DNA from: Agrobacterium tumefaciens
GTDB taxonomy: Bacteria > Pseudomonadota > Alphaproteobacteria > Rhizobiales > Rhizobiaceae
Length of the DNA: 64,000 nucleotides
Direction: 5' to 3'
Assembly: GCF_009649785.1 (NCBI RefSeq)
Contig: NZ_WJOK01000004.1
Span: 186,001-250,000 of the forward strand
Part shown: positions 45,870 through 54,051 of the stretch, piece after piece
Layout of the letters: every line of letters begins with the position of its first letter
Position numbering within the stretch: position 1 is the first letter of the stretch
Translations under genes and position numbers: made by a program
The notes under the pieces: model-generated
Databases searched by the model: none
Told to the model about the DNA's origin: nothing
What the model saw: the letters and a program-made list of their open reading frames with translations, nothing else

Positions 45870-47159
45870 TCACTTCCGTTTAATGACGGTTTCGGATTCC
45901 TTGACGAGCCGGTCACCACCCTCAGCCGCCGAAATCTTGCCAAAGCCGATCTCTTCCGCTGTACGTTTCAGGACGAAGGCGAATTCGCCTGCACCCGGAG
46001 GGGGTGCCGGCGGCAGATCGCCAACGCCGGGGGTAATCTCGGCAATATATTCCACCATGCTCTTGCTGACGGCATCGAGCTTGGCGGTCAGCGCGTTACG
46101 CATCGATTCCGACGCCGGAACGCCGCGCTCCACACCCAGAACATCGACGCCCTGTGGTTCGGCAACGAGAAAGTTGATGAAACCGACCGCCTGCTCGATG
46201 CCGGCACTGCCATTGGCGACGCTGATGAGCATGGATGGTTTCAGGTAGTGACCGGAAGGACCATCCTTCTTGCTTTTCGGATAGGAGGTAATCGCCAGCT
46301 TTGCTTTGTTGAGTGCCTGATAACCGACAAACTGGTTGGAATGGGCAAATGCCGTTGCCGCCTTGCCCGTCGTCAGCGCGTTGGTTTCAATATTCAACTG
46401 GTCGAGCGCCTGAATATCGGCCGGCACGCATGCACCGCTCTTGCGCAAATCCGCCCACATGGTGAACCATTTGGTCGCGTCGGTCGGATCAAAACCGATA
46501 CCGCCATCCTGTGTGTAGAGTGATTTGCCGTTCTGACGCAGCCAGTTCTCGAAGCTCGGCTCGACGCCGCTGGCATCGGCCGTGGCGTAATAGCCGGGCT
46601 TGGGCTTGTTCTTGCTGAGCTTGGCGGCGTTTTCGGCAAACTCTTCCCAGGTCTGCCCGATCGCTGGCGGGGTCGCGCCGGATTTTTCCCAGGCCGCCTT
46701 GTCGAAGAAGACAGCGCTGGAATTCACGCCAAGATTAACCCCGTAAAGCTTGCCGTCGACCCGACCGGAGTCGATGTTCATCTTGCCGAAATCTTCTATC
46801 TTCAGGCCCTTGCCAATATAGTCATCAAGGGGAGCAAGGGCGCCGCGCCGGCCATATTCGAAGATGTAGCGATAATCCATCTGGATCAGATCAGGCGCGT
46901 TGCGGCCTGCCACCTGCGTGGCAAGGCGCGGCCAGTAGTCGCTCCAGCCGGCAAATTCCCCGGCAATATCGAGATCCGGCTTGATTTGCTTATATGCGGC
47001 GATCGCCTTGTTGGTGCGATCCGCACGCTCCTGCGATCCCCACCACAACATACGCAGCCGCGCGGCCTGAGCCTGCGCCGAGCCACCTCCCAATGTTGCG
47101 AGTGAAAGGGCCGCAAGCCCTGCTGAAAGCACACTTCTCCTGTGAAGCATCACGGGCAT
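45870..47159 (-). CDS. Sugar-binding periplasmic protein (CUT1)
   Basis: A 429-residue family-1 binding protein with a signal sequence MLHRRSVLSAGLAALSLATLGGGSAQA (cut near 30). The ATG at 47159 is placed by the GGGAGGAG site 6 bases upstream; TTG 47165 and ATG 47150 are alternatives. It resembles the lone binding protein at 36537-37829 along its length. A near-perfect palindrome lies 64 bases upstream, so the gene is probably repressed by the divergent TetR protein. Confidence 0.92.
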   Translation of the reverse strand: MPVMLHRRSVLSAGLAALSLATLGGGSAQAQAARLRMLWWGSQERADRTNKAIAAYKQIKPDLDIAGEFAGWSDYWPRLATQVAGRNAPDLIQMDYRYIFEYGRRGALAPLDDYIGKGLKIEDFGKMNIDSGRVDGKLYGVNLGVNSSAVFFDKAAWEKSGATPPAIGQTWEEFAENAAKLSKNKPKPGYYATADASGVEPSFENWLRQNGKSLYTQDGGIGFDPTDATKWFTMWADLRKSGACVPADIQALDQLNIETNALTTGKAATAFAHSNQFVGYQALNKAKLAITSYPKSKKDGPSGHYLKPSMLISVANGSAGIEQAVGFINFLVAEPQGVDVLGVERGVPASESMRNALTAKLDAVSKSMVEYIAEITPGVGDLPPAPPPGAGEFAFVLKRTAEEIGFGKISAAEGGDRLVKESETVIKRK

Positions 47160-47222
47160 TGGCAACTCCTCCCTAATTGACTGCCAAATTAATGATGGGG
47201 GTAAACGACTATTGCCGTTTTA

Positions 47223-47236
47223 TAACTAATTGGTTA
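47223..47236. promoter_or_regulatory. Operator palindrome 1 for the TetR regulator
   Basis: TAACTAATTGGTTA is a 14-bp palindrome with one mismatch (perfect form TAACCAATTGGTTA), between the transporter operon start (47159) and the tetR start (47279). A matching palindrome lies at 48150-48163. Autoregulation plus control of the transporter is the natural reading. Confidence 0.68.
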
Positions 47237-47278
47237 CATGGGAACACCGATCGCCAACATTGTCAAGCGGGTGCTAAG

Positions 47279-47977
47279 ATGGACGAAACGACGAAAAACC
47301 AGCTGCCCGATCCGGCCGTCGAGGAAACGCCTGCCCCCAAGCGCAAACGCGGGGCGGCACAGGTGCGAAACCCGGAGAGAACACGCGCCGCCATTCTTGA
47401 AGCCGCCCGCCGCGAGGTGGCCGCAAAGGGCCTGGCGGGCGCGAGAATCGATGTCGTGGCGCGGCGTGCCGGCACCAACAAGCGGATGATCTACCATTAT
47501 TTTGGCGACAAGGACGCGCTTTATCTCGCCGTTCTGGAGGACGCCTATCGCCACATCCGCCACACCGAACGGCGGCTGGACCTGACCCGCAAGGCGCCTT
47601 CGGAAGGCTTGCGGGAACTTGCGCTTTTCACCTGGCATTATTTTCTGGATCACCCGGAATTTCTGAGCATTCTCGCAACAGAAAACCTCAATAAAGCCCG
47701 ATATCTCAGGCAATCCGCTACGATTGCGGCGATGCATTCGAACTTCATTTCCGAGCTTGAGGACGTGCTGCGGCGCGGCCGCGATACTGGCGAATTCCGT
47801 GACGGTCTCGATCCGATCGACGTCTATCTGACGATCGCCTCGCTCGGCGCCTTTTATCTTTCGAACCGATTCACGCTGTCGACGATCTTCCAGCGCGACC
47901 TGACCGACCCCGCCGAACTTGAACGCTGGGGCCAGCATATCGTCGATACCCTGCTTGCTGCGGTGCGGCCGGTCTGA
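47279..47977 (+). CDS. TetR-family transcriptional regulator
   Basis: 232 residues. A charged, probably disordered tail (1-30, with KRKRG) is followed by the TetR helix-turn-helix (about 52-76, GARIDVVARRAGTNKRMIYHYFGDKDALY) and a helical ligand-binding domain (about 90-230). The ATG at 47279 follows a CAAGCGGG stretch with only a weak Shine-Dalgarno. It is divergent from the transporter operon and upstream of the catabolic operon, with the same palindrome in front of both. It probably represses both until a pathway intermediate binds. Confidence 0.9.
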   Translation: MDETTKNQLPDPAVEETPAPKRKRGAAQVRNPERTRAAILEAARREVAAKGLAGARIDVVARRAGTNKRMIYHYFGDKDALYLAVLEDAYRHIRHTERRLDLTRKAPSEGLRELALFTWHYFLDHPEFLSILATENLNKARYLRQSATIAAMHSNFISELEDVLRRGRDTGEFRDGLDPIDVYLTIASLGAFYLSNRFTLSTIFQRDLTDPAELERWGQHIVDTLLAAVRPV

Positions 47978-48013
47978 GCCGTAAAAACCGAATTTCCCTT
48001 TAACAACAGCGAC

Positions 48014-48053
48014 GACGCGCAATTCGCATCCGCGAAGCGCGTCTTTTCCTTTT
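48014..48053 (+). terminator. Rho-independent terminator of the tetR gene
   Basis: GACGCGC (48014-48020) pairs with GCGCGTC (48037-48043), an inner TTCGC/GCGAA pair closes an ATCC loop, and TTTTCCTTTT follows. It is 36 bases after the tetR stop. Confidence 0.8.
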
Positions 48054-48149
48054 GCGGCGCGGCACAAACCCGTGATTTCTGCCGCCGCAAGTGCATGTGA
48101 ATTTCCTGCCAAAAACACCTTGACAGATCGCATCCTTCACGACCACAAA

Positions 48150-48163
48150 TAACCAAATGGTTA
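48150..48163. promoter_or_regulatory. Operator palindrome 2 for the TetR regulator
   Basis: TAACCAAATGGTTA is a palindrome with 6-bp arms, 60 bases before the first catabolic gene and after the tetR terminator. It differs from the site at 47223-47236 at only two positions. The flanking sequence is AT-rich, as expected for a promoter. Confidence 0.68.
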
Positions 48164-48222
48164 CAAATTGCCATGTTTGACGGAAGCGGCTTTCGGGAAA
48201 AGGCCGCCTTGGGAGGAAATTC

Positions 48223-49365
48223 ATGAAACGTATCGGCGTCATCATGCACGGCATCACCGGCCGCATGGGTTACAACCAGCACCTCGTGCGCTCCGTTCTC
48301 GCCATTCGCGATCAGGGCGGCGTGGTTTTGAAGAGCGGCGAAAAGGTCATGCTCGACCCCATTCTGGTCGGCCGAAACGGTGCGAAAATCGAGGAAATCG
48401 CTAAAAAGCACAATGTCGCGCGCTGGACGACCGACATCGACGCCGCCCTTGCGAACCCGGATGACACGCTTTTCTTCGACGCCGGCACGACGCAGATGCG
48501 TGGCAGCCTGCTCGAAAAAGCCATCAAGGCGGGCAAGAACGTCTATTGCGAAAAGCCGATTTCCGACAGCGTGGCAGAGGCGCTGGCAATTGCCAGACTG
48601 GCCGAAAGCGCCGGTATCAAACACGGCGTGGTGCAGGACAAGCTGTTCCTGCCCGGCCTTCGCAAGCTGGCGATGCTGCGTGACAGCGGCTTTTTCGGCA
48701 AGATCCTCTCGGTGCGCGGCGAGTTCGGCTATTGGGTTTTCGAAGGCGATTGGCAGCCGGCGCAGCGTCCTTCGTGGAATTACCGCCTGAAGGACGGCGG
48801 CGGTATCATCCTCGATATGCTGTGCCACTGGCGTTATGTGCTCGATAATCTATTCGGACCGGTGAAATCCGTAAGTTGCCTCGGCGCCACCCATATCCCC
48901 GAGCGTTTCGATGAACAGGGCCACGCCTATGCGGCGGATGCCGACGATGCCGCCTACGCCACCTTCGAGTTGGAAGGCGGCGCCATCGCCCATATCAACT
49001 CTTCCTGGGCGGTGCGTGTGCGCCGCGACGATCTCGTCACGTTTCAGGTTGATGGCACGCATGGTTCGGCCGTAGCGGGTCTCACCAAATGCTGGACCCA
49101 GCACCGCACCAATACGCCGAAACCGGTGTGGAACCCTGACCAGCCCCAGACCATCGACTTCTACAAGACCTGGCAGGAAGTGCCTGACAACGTCACTTAT
49201 GACAACGGTTTCAAGGCGCAGTGGGAAATGTTCGTGCGTCACCTCGTCGACAACGACCCATGGCCCTATGGGCTGATGGAGGGCGTGAAGGGCGTGCAAT
49301 TGGCCGAACTGGGGCTGAGATCATGGAAGGAACGCCGCTGGCTCGACGTTCCCGCACTTTCCTGA
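48223..49365 (+). CDS. Gfo/Idh/MocA-family oxidoreductase (first)
   Basis: A 380-residue NAD(P)-dependent sugar/polyol dehydrogenase. The N-terminal Rossmann fold starts KRIGVIMHGITGRMGYNQH (about 2-20), unusual in that HGITGRMG takes the place of the plain GxGxxG. The family EKP motif is at 110-112 (CEKPISD), where the lysine is catalytic. The C-terminal domain is from about 140. It is the first gene of the catabolic operon, with GGGAGGAAATTC before the ATG. It probably oxidises a sugar or cyclitol hydroxyl to a keto group. Confidence 0.9.
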   Translation: MKRIGVIMHGITGRMGYNQHLVRSVLAIRDQGGVVLKSGEKVMLDPILVGRNGAKIEEIAKKHNVARWTTDIDAALANPDDTLFFDAGTTQMRGSLLEKAIKAGKNVYCEKPISDSVAEALAIARLAESAGIKHGVVQDKLFLPGLRKLAMLRDSGFFGKILSVRGEFGYWVFEGDWQPAQRPSWNYRLKDGGGIILDMLCHWRYVLDNLFGPVKSVSCLGATHIPERFDEQGHAYAADADDAAYATFELEGGAIAHINSSWAVRVRRDDLVTFQVDGTHGSAVAGLTKCWTQHRTNTPKPVWNPDQPQTIDFYKTWQEVPDNVTYDNGFKAQWEMFVRHLVDNDPWPYGLMEGVKGVQLAELGLRSWKERRWLDVPALS

Positions 49366-49375
49366 GGAGGCGACA

Positions 49376-50539
49376 GTGAGCGAACTCAAGCTTCCAAAGG
49401 ACGACCGCAGCATCGAGGTCTACAGGCTATCAGGCGCGCCGGTCGCCATCGAGAAACGAAGTGCGGCGGATTTCAATCGAGTCGCCTTCGCTGCCGCCCA
49501 TGTGGTGGCCGATCCCCTCGCCGACAACGATCCATGGTTGACGCCCGCCATCGACTGGGACGCTACCCTGCGCTTCCGTCACCGCCTTTGGGACCTCGGC
49601 CTGGGTGTTGCGGAGGCCATGGATACGGCCCAGCGCGGCATGGGACTGGCGTGGCCGCAGGCGCAGGAACTGATCTCCCGTTCGCTGAAGGAAGCGGCCA
49701 CCCGCAAGGATGCGCTGATCGCCTGCGGCGTCGGCACGGATCATCTTGACGGCGGCGGATATGACCTGAAGCAGATTATCGACTCCTACCTGGAACAGCT
49801 TGATTTTGTTCAGGGAGAAGGCGGTCGCGTGATCCTGATGGCAAGCCGGGCGCTCACCGCTGCCGCCCGCTCCCCGGACGATTATCTCGAGGCCTATGCC
49901 AGGGTTCTTTCCCGTGCCGAGAACAAGGTGGTTATCCACTGGCTGGGAGAAATGTTCGATCCTGCGCTTGAGGGCTACTGGGGTGCCCGCGACCATATGG
50001 CGGCGATGGACACCTGCCTTGCCATGATCGAGGAGAATGCAGACAAGATCGACGGCATCAAGATTTCGCTTCTATCCAAGGAAAAGGAAATCGTCATGCG
50101 CCGCCGCCTGCCCGCTGGTGTTCGCATGTATACCGGCGACGACTTCAATTATGCCGAACTGATCGCCGGTGACGAAAAAGGTCATTCGGACGCGTTGCTC
50201 GGCATTTTCGATGCCATTGCTCCGGCGGCATCCAAGGCGCTCGCCAGCCTGAAGCGCGGTGCGGATAATGAATTCTTCGACATTCTGGAGCCAACGGTGG
50301 CTCTTTCGCGCCATATCTTCAAGGCGCCGACCCGCTTTTACAAAACCGGCGTGGTGTTTCTCGCCTATCTCAACGGCTTGCAGGACCATTTCACCATGGT
50401 TGGCGGGCAGGAAAGCGCCCGCTCCACGCGGCATTTCGCCGAGCTTTTCCGGCTGGCGGACAAGGCCAATGTGCTTGCCGAACCGGATGTGGCGACGCAT
50501 CGCATGAAGCAGTTTCTGGCTGTCAGAGGCATTGGTTAA
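49376..50539 (+). CDS. DUF993 / dihydrodipicolinate-synthase-like protein
   Basis: A 387-residue protein of the DUF993 family, a relative of the DHDPS/NAL aldolase TIM barrels. It contains ALIACGVGTDHLDGGGYDLKQIIDSYLEQ (about 118-146), VVIHWLGEMFDP (near 182) and DGIKISLLSKEKE (near 226), where the lysine could be the Schiff-base residue as in aldolases. The reaction is not established; retro-aldol cleavage of a keto-sugar acid would fit the neighbours. Start is GTG at 49376 with GAGGAGG upstream, 10 bases after the preceding gene. Confidence 0.82.
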   Translation: MSELKLPKDDRSIEVYRLSGAPVAIEKRSAADFNRVAFAAAHVVADPLADNDPWLTPAIDWDATLRFRHRLWDLGLGVAEAMDTAQRGMGLAWPQAQELISRSLKEAATRKDALIACGVGTDHLDGGGYDLKQIIDSYLEQLDFVQGEGGRVILMASRALTAAARSPDDYLEAYARVLSRAENKVVIHWLGEMFDPALEGYWGARDHMAAMDTCLAMIEENADKIDGIKISLLSKEKEIVMRRRLPAGVRMYTGDDFNYAELIAGDEKGHSDALLGIFDAIAPAASKALASLKRGADNEFFDILEPTVALSRHIFKAPTRFYKTGVVFLAYLNGLQDHFTMVGGQESARSTRHFAELFRLADKANVLAEPDVATHRMKQFLAVRGIG

Positions 50540-50590
50540 GCGCGAGAGCGAAGGTGGCTGGAGGCCTTCGCAAAAGGGAGGAGTACCGTT

Positions 50591-51412
50591 ATGGGCGTTG
50601 AGGGCCTTTCAATAAATTTTGCTACCGTGCGGCAGGGACGTTCCTTCGGGGCAATCGTGGATGCATGCCTTGCGCATGGCATCACCACCATCTCTCCTTG
50701 GCGCGAGCAGGTTCACGCTGCAGGCCTTGCTGAAGCAGCACGCATTGTCGAGCAGAACGGCCTTCGTCTCAGCGGCCATTGCCGGGGCGGCTTTTTCCCC
50801 GCCCCCGATGCAGAAGGCCGCAGCCGCGCCATTGAGGACAATAAACGCGCCGTGGACGAAGCCGCCGCCATGAAGGCAGATTGCCTAGTGCTTGTCGTGG
50901 GCGGCCTGCCCGCCGGTTCTCGAGACTTGAAAGGTGCACGGCAGATGGTGGAGGACGGCATGGCCGAACTTCTTCCCTATGCGAGGGCAGCCGGCGTGCC
51001 GCTCGCCATTGAACCGTTGCACCCCTTTTATGCCGCCGACCGCGCCTGCTTCAACACTTTGAAACAGTCGCTCGACCTCTGCGACCGGCTAGGTGCCGGA
51101 ACCGGTGTGGCCATCGACGTCTATCACGTCTGGTGGGACCCGGAGCTGGAGGAACAGGTGGCGCGCGCCGGGCGAAACGGGCAGATACTGGCACACCATA
51201 TCTGCGACTGGCTGGTGCCGACCACCGATCCGCTCAACGATCGCGGCATGATGGGCGATGGCGTGATTGACCTGAAGGCATTTCGCGCCATGATCGAGGC
51301 CGCCGGCTTTTCCGGTCCGCAGGAAGTCGAGATTTTTTCGCATCGTTGGCAGGCACGCCCGGTGGACGAGGTTCTGTCCACCGTCGTCGAGCGTTTTAAA
51401 ACCGTTTGTTGA
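50591..51412 (+). CDS. Sugar phosphate isomerase/epimerase-like TIM barrel
   Basis: A 273-residue AP-endonuclease-2-type barrel. Likely metal ligands fall in the conserved AIEPLHPFYA (E near 140), the DVYHVWWDPE region (near 177), HICDW (near 199) and EVEIFSHRW (near 245). Such enzymes isomerise or epimerise sugars or inosose-like ketones. GGGAGGAGTACCGTT precedes the ATG. It lies between DUF993 and the second Gfo/Idh/MocA gene in one operon. Confidence 0.87.
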   Translation: MGVEGLSINFATVRQGRSFGAIVDACLAHGITTISPWREQVHAAGLAEAARIVEQNGLRLSGHCRGGFFPAPDAEGRSRAIEDNKRAVDEAAAMKADCLVLVVGGLPAGSRDLKGARQMVEDGMAELLPYARAAGVPLAIEPLHPFYAADRACFNTLKQSLDLCDRLGAGTGVAIDVYHVWWDPELEEQVARAGRNGQILAHHICDWLVPTTDPLNDRGMMGDGVIDLKAFRAMIEAAGFSGPQEVEIFSHRWQARPVDEVLSTVVERFKTVC

Positions 51413-51432
51413 TTGGGTTCGGGAGTAAGGAA

Positions 51433-52668
51433 ATGCCTGAAAGGGTGAAACGCAAACGTTATGCACTGGTCGGCACCGGCAATCGTGGCACCACCATGTG
51501 GGGGCGCGAACTTCTGGCCGGGTGGAGCGACTATGTCGAACTGGTCGGCATTTGCGACCTGAACCTGATGCGCGCAGAACGGGCCCGCGCCATGATGGGG
51601 TCGGCGGCTCCGCTTTATGACGACTTCGACCGGATGATGGCCGAGCAACGCCCGGAACTGGTAATCGTCTGCACGCCCGACGATACTCATGACGACATCA
51701 TTATCCGCGCGCTCGAGGGCGGTGCCGATGTCATCAGCGAAAAACCCATGACCACCACCCCGGAAAAGATTGACCGCATCCGCGCGGCGGAGGCCAAAAG
51801 CGGCCGCCGTGTCGACGTTTCCTTCAATTATCGCTTTTCACCGACGGCGGCGCGCATCAAGGAGCTGATCGACGACGGCGCGATCGGCACCGTTACCTCG
51901 GTAGATTTCCACTGGTATCTCGATAACCAGCACGGTGCGGATTATTTCCGCCGGTGGCACGCTTTCACCGAACATTCAGGCAGCCTGTTCGTCCACAAGG
52001 CGACGCACCACTTCGATCTTCTGAACTGGTATCTCGATTCCGACCCGGTGGAAGTGAAGGGCTTTGGGCAATTGCTGCATTATGGTAAGAACGGACCGTT
52101 CCGGGGAACGCGCTGTCGTACCTGTCCGCACAAGGGCGAATGCGACTATTTCATGGATCTCGGGGCCGACCCGTTCCTGGACGCGCTTTACGAGGACCCG
52201 TCGACTTTGGATGGCTATATGCGTGACGCCTGCGTCTTTCGCGAGGAGATCGACATTCCTGACACGATGAGTGCCTCGATTCGCTATGCGAACGGCGTGC
52301 AGGTCTCCTATTCGCTCAATACCTATATGCCGATCGAGGGACACCACATCGCGTTTAACGGCCATAAAGGACGCATCGAGATGCGCCAATATGAAAAGCA
52401 GCCGTGGACTGAGCCCCCCGCCGACGAAATCCTGCTGGTGAAAAGTTTCGGTGGCGGTGTCGAGCGTATCTGGGTGCCGCATGAGCCGGGCGGCCATTAT
52501 GGCGGCGACAATCGCATGCGCGACATGATCTTCAAGCCCGGTTCGAACGACCGGCTGCGGCAGCGGGCGGGTTCGCGCGCCGGCGCCATATCCGTGCTCT
52601 GCGGCGTAGCCGCATTGAAAAGCGCCCGCGAGGGTGGTGCAGCGGCGGTGAAATCCCTGCCCATCTAG
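51433..52668 (+). CDS. Gfo/Idh/MocA-family oxidoreductase (second) with cysteine cluster
   Basis: A 411-residue oxidoreductase. The GTGNRG dinucleotide motif is at 14-19 and EKP at 103-105. The substrate domain carries a short cysteine cluster, C228-x2-C231-x5-C237 (CRTCPHKGECDYF), which could bind a metal and is absent from the first oxidoreductase of the operon. ATG at 51433 has GTAAGGAA just upstream; it begins 20 bases after the isomerase. It is the last gene of the operon. The substrate may be a larger glycoside than that of its partner, but this is conjecture. Confidence 0.88.
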   Translation: MPERVKRKRYALVGTGNRGTTMWGRELLAGWSDYVELVGICDLNLMRAERARAMMGSAAPLYDDFDRMMAEQRPELVIVCTPDDTHDDIIIRALEGGADVISEKPMTTTPEKIDRIRAAEAKSGRRVDVSFNYRFSPTAARIKELIDDGAIGTVTSVDFHWYLDNQHGADYFRRWHAFTEHSGSLFVHKATHHFDLLNWYLDSDPVEVKGFGQLLHYGKNGPFRGTRCRTCPHKGECDYFMDLGADPFLDALYEDPSTLDGYMRDACVFREEIDIPDTMSASIRYANGVQVSYSLNTYMPIEGHHIAFNGHKGRIEMRQYEKQPWTEPPADEILLVKSFGGGVERIWVPHEPGGHYGGDNRMRDMIFKPGSNDRLRQRAGSRAGAISVLCGVAALKSAREGGAAAVKSLPI

Positions 52669-52801
52669 ATATTTTCGGCCTGCGGTGCTTTCAACGTCGG
52701 TCCGCAGGCCGCAATTGCCAAAAAAGAACAGATAACATTCTGCAGATTACGCGCTTCCTCCATACCGGTAAAACGACGATCGGGGGAAGAAAGAGTTAAT
52801 C

Positions 52802-52921
52802 ATGTCCAGTTTCGAATCCTTCATTCCGCTCATCATCATCGGCACCAGCCTGATCCTTTTTTTCAAATGGGTGGGGCGTGATATGAACAGGGAAGAGAAA
52901 AAACCGAAATCGCGCCGCTGA
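52802..52921 (+). CDS. Single-span membrane microprotein (39 aa)
   Basis: A short gene encoding 39 residues. A hydrophobic helix spans about 8-23 (IPLIIIGTSLILFFKW) and a very basic cytoplasmic tail follows (REEKKPKSRR). GGGGGAAGAAAG lies upstream of the ATG at the right spacing. I do not recognise a family. It opens a run of tiny genes that leads into cspA and rpsU. Confidence 0.6.
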   Translation: MSSFESFIPLIIIGTSLILFFKWVGRDMNREEKKPKSRR

Positions 52922-53095
52922 CGCAGGAAGAGACATCGGAACCGACAAGTGCAATCGCCAGATGGCGCATTTTTCCGCATCGGCCCATTGCAAAATCAAA
53001 AATTGAGGCTATATTCGGCAAATCGACAATTGCTTGTGACGTCGCTCCTGGGACTCTACGTTCCCGTCGGATTTCCTCTCAAATAATCGATCTAA

Positions 53096-53115
53096 TTCCG
53101 CAAGGTATCGCGGAA
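53096..53115 (+). promoter_or_regulatory. Hairpin in the cspA leader
   Basis: TTCCGC (53096-53101) pairs with GCGGAA (53110-53115) around an 8-base loop in the leader of the cold-shock gene, about 35 bases before the start codon. It is one of two adjacent structures in this untranslated region. Confidence 0.4.
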
Positions 53116-53121
53116 ACCAAC

Positions 53122-53147
53122 AACGATTACTACGAAAGGAAATCGTT
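53122..53147 (+). promoter_or_regulatory. Translation-start hairpin enclosing the cspA Shine-Dalgarno
   Basis: AACGATT (53122-53128) pairs exactly with AATCGTT (53141-53147), which abuts the ATG at 53148. The 12-base loop carries the AAAGGA ribosome-binding site. A temperature-dependent presentation of the site is plausible for a cold-shock gene. Confidence 0.55.
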
Positions 53148-53357
53148 ATGAACACTGGTACTGTAAAGTGGTTCAACGCCACCAAGGGCTTCGGCTTCAT
53201 TCAGCCTGACAACGGCGGCACGGACGTTTTCGTTCACATTTCGGCTGTTGAGCGCGCAGGTCTGCGTTCGCTGAACGACGGCCAGAAGATCACCTACGAC
53301 ATCGTGCAGGACCGCAAGTCCGGCAAGAGCTCCGCTGACAACCTTCGCGCAGCTTGA
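53148..53357 (+). CDS. cspA: Cold-shock domain protein
   Basis: A 69-residue cold-shock domain protein binding single-stranded RNA/DNA. RNP1 is KGFGFI (13-18) and RNP2 is VFVHIS (27-32). The length and the opening [18 protein letters not shown] are typical. It acts as an RNA chaperone or antiterminator during cold or growth transition. The leader contains two hairpins and a classic terminator follows. cspA next to rpsU is a common alphaproteobacterial arrangement. The gene symbol is by family; paralogues exist in this group. Confidence 0.95.
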   Translation: MNTGTVKWFNATKGFGFIQPDNGGTDVFVHISAVERAGLRSLNDGQKITYDIVQDRKSGKSSADNLRAA

Positions 53358-53416
53358 TTTGTCATCGGCCCCGCTGGCTACGCATGTACCAGCAGTGGCG
53401 CTGAGTGATTGTGAGA

Positions 53417-53448
53417 GGTCGGGTTAAATCCCGGCCTTTTGTTTTTTT
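53417..53448 (+). terminator. Rho-independent terminator after cspA
   Basis: GGTCGGG (53417-53423) pairs with CCCGGCC (53430-53436), allowing one G-U pair, and TTTTGTTTTTTT follows. Confidence 0.8.
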
Positions 53449-53466
53449 GGCCATGGGGAGGCTCTC

Positions 53467-53757
53467 ATGCGCAAAAATCCTTATCGTTCCGGCGATGCTA
53501 TCTTTCTGAAGGCGGGCGTACTTGGGGCCAACCAGCCCAAAGGTCCAGGCCGGGTCGTAACGGCTCTGCCAGAGACACAACAAGGTGCGGTTCGCTACAG
53601 GGTGCGTTTCCAGCACGAGAACTTCGAACGTAATATAGCGCTCGATGAAATCGATGTGGCTGCGTCTTCATCGCGGCCCGTGGAAATCGAAGGCTCGTCT
53701 TCGCGCGTTGCGGGATCGAGCTGGATCAATTCGAATACGATCAGAATCAAAAAATAG
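53467..53757 (+). CDS. Small conserved-looking protein, unknown function
   Basis: 96 residues, basic, with a KOW/SH3-like opening (NPYRSGDAIFLKAGVLGANQPKGPGRVVTAL) and a beta-rich middle (RVRFQHENFERNIALDEID), then a serine-rich tail. GGGGAGG precedes the ATG. It lies 19 bases after the cspA terminator and before rpsU. The SH3-like pattern suggests nucleic-acid or ribosome association, but no family is recognised. Confidence 0.7.
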   Translation: MRKNPYRSGDAIFLKAGVLGANQPKGPGRVVTALPETQQGAVRYRVRFQHENFERNIALDEIDVAASSSRPVEIEGSSSRVAGSSWINSNTIRIKK

Positions 53758-53784
53758 CAGCGATGGCTGCGTTAAGGAGATAAG

Positions 53785-54021
53785 TTGCAGGTACTCGTCA
53801 GGGATAACAATGTAGAGCAAGCCCTCCGCGTCTTGAAAAAGAGGATGCAGCGCGAGGGTATCTTCCGTGAGATGCGCGCACGGGAATCTTACGAAAAGCC
53901 GTCGGAAAAGCGTATCCGCGAAGAAGCCGAAGCTGTGCGCCGCCACCGCAAGATGGCGAAGAAAAAATTGCAGCGCGAGGGATTGCTTCCTGCTCCCAAA
54001 AAGGTTGCCCGCGCTCGATAA
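53785..54021 (+). CDS. rpsU: 30S ribosomal protein S21
   Basis: 78 residues matching bS21: [30 protein letters not shown], then the YEKPSEKR motif and a basic helix. The C-terminal tail is slightly longer than in E. coli. The start is TTG at 53785 with AAGGAG 5 bases upstream, a weak start for a ribosomal protein. It is in a cold-shock cluster; alphaproteobacteria often carry several S21 paralogues, so this may be a stress-linked copy. Confidence 0.93.
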   Translation: MQVLVRDNNVEQALRVLKKRMQREGIFREMRARESYEKPSEKRIREEAEAVRRHRKMAKKKLQREGLLPAPKKVARAR

Positions 54022-54051
54022 CTGTCAATTCGCTCCGCAAAGGAGAATGCC

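Noticed and set aside
52747-52999. Leftward frames opposite the 39-residue microprotein gene
   Set aside because: No ribosome-binding site and unstructured composition; the rightward short gene has a strong site.
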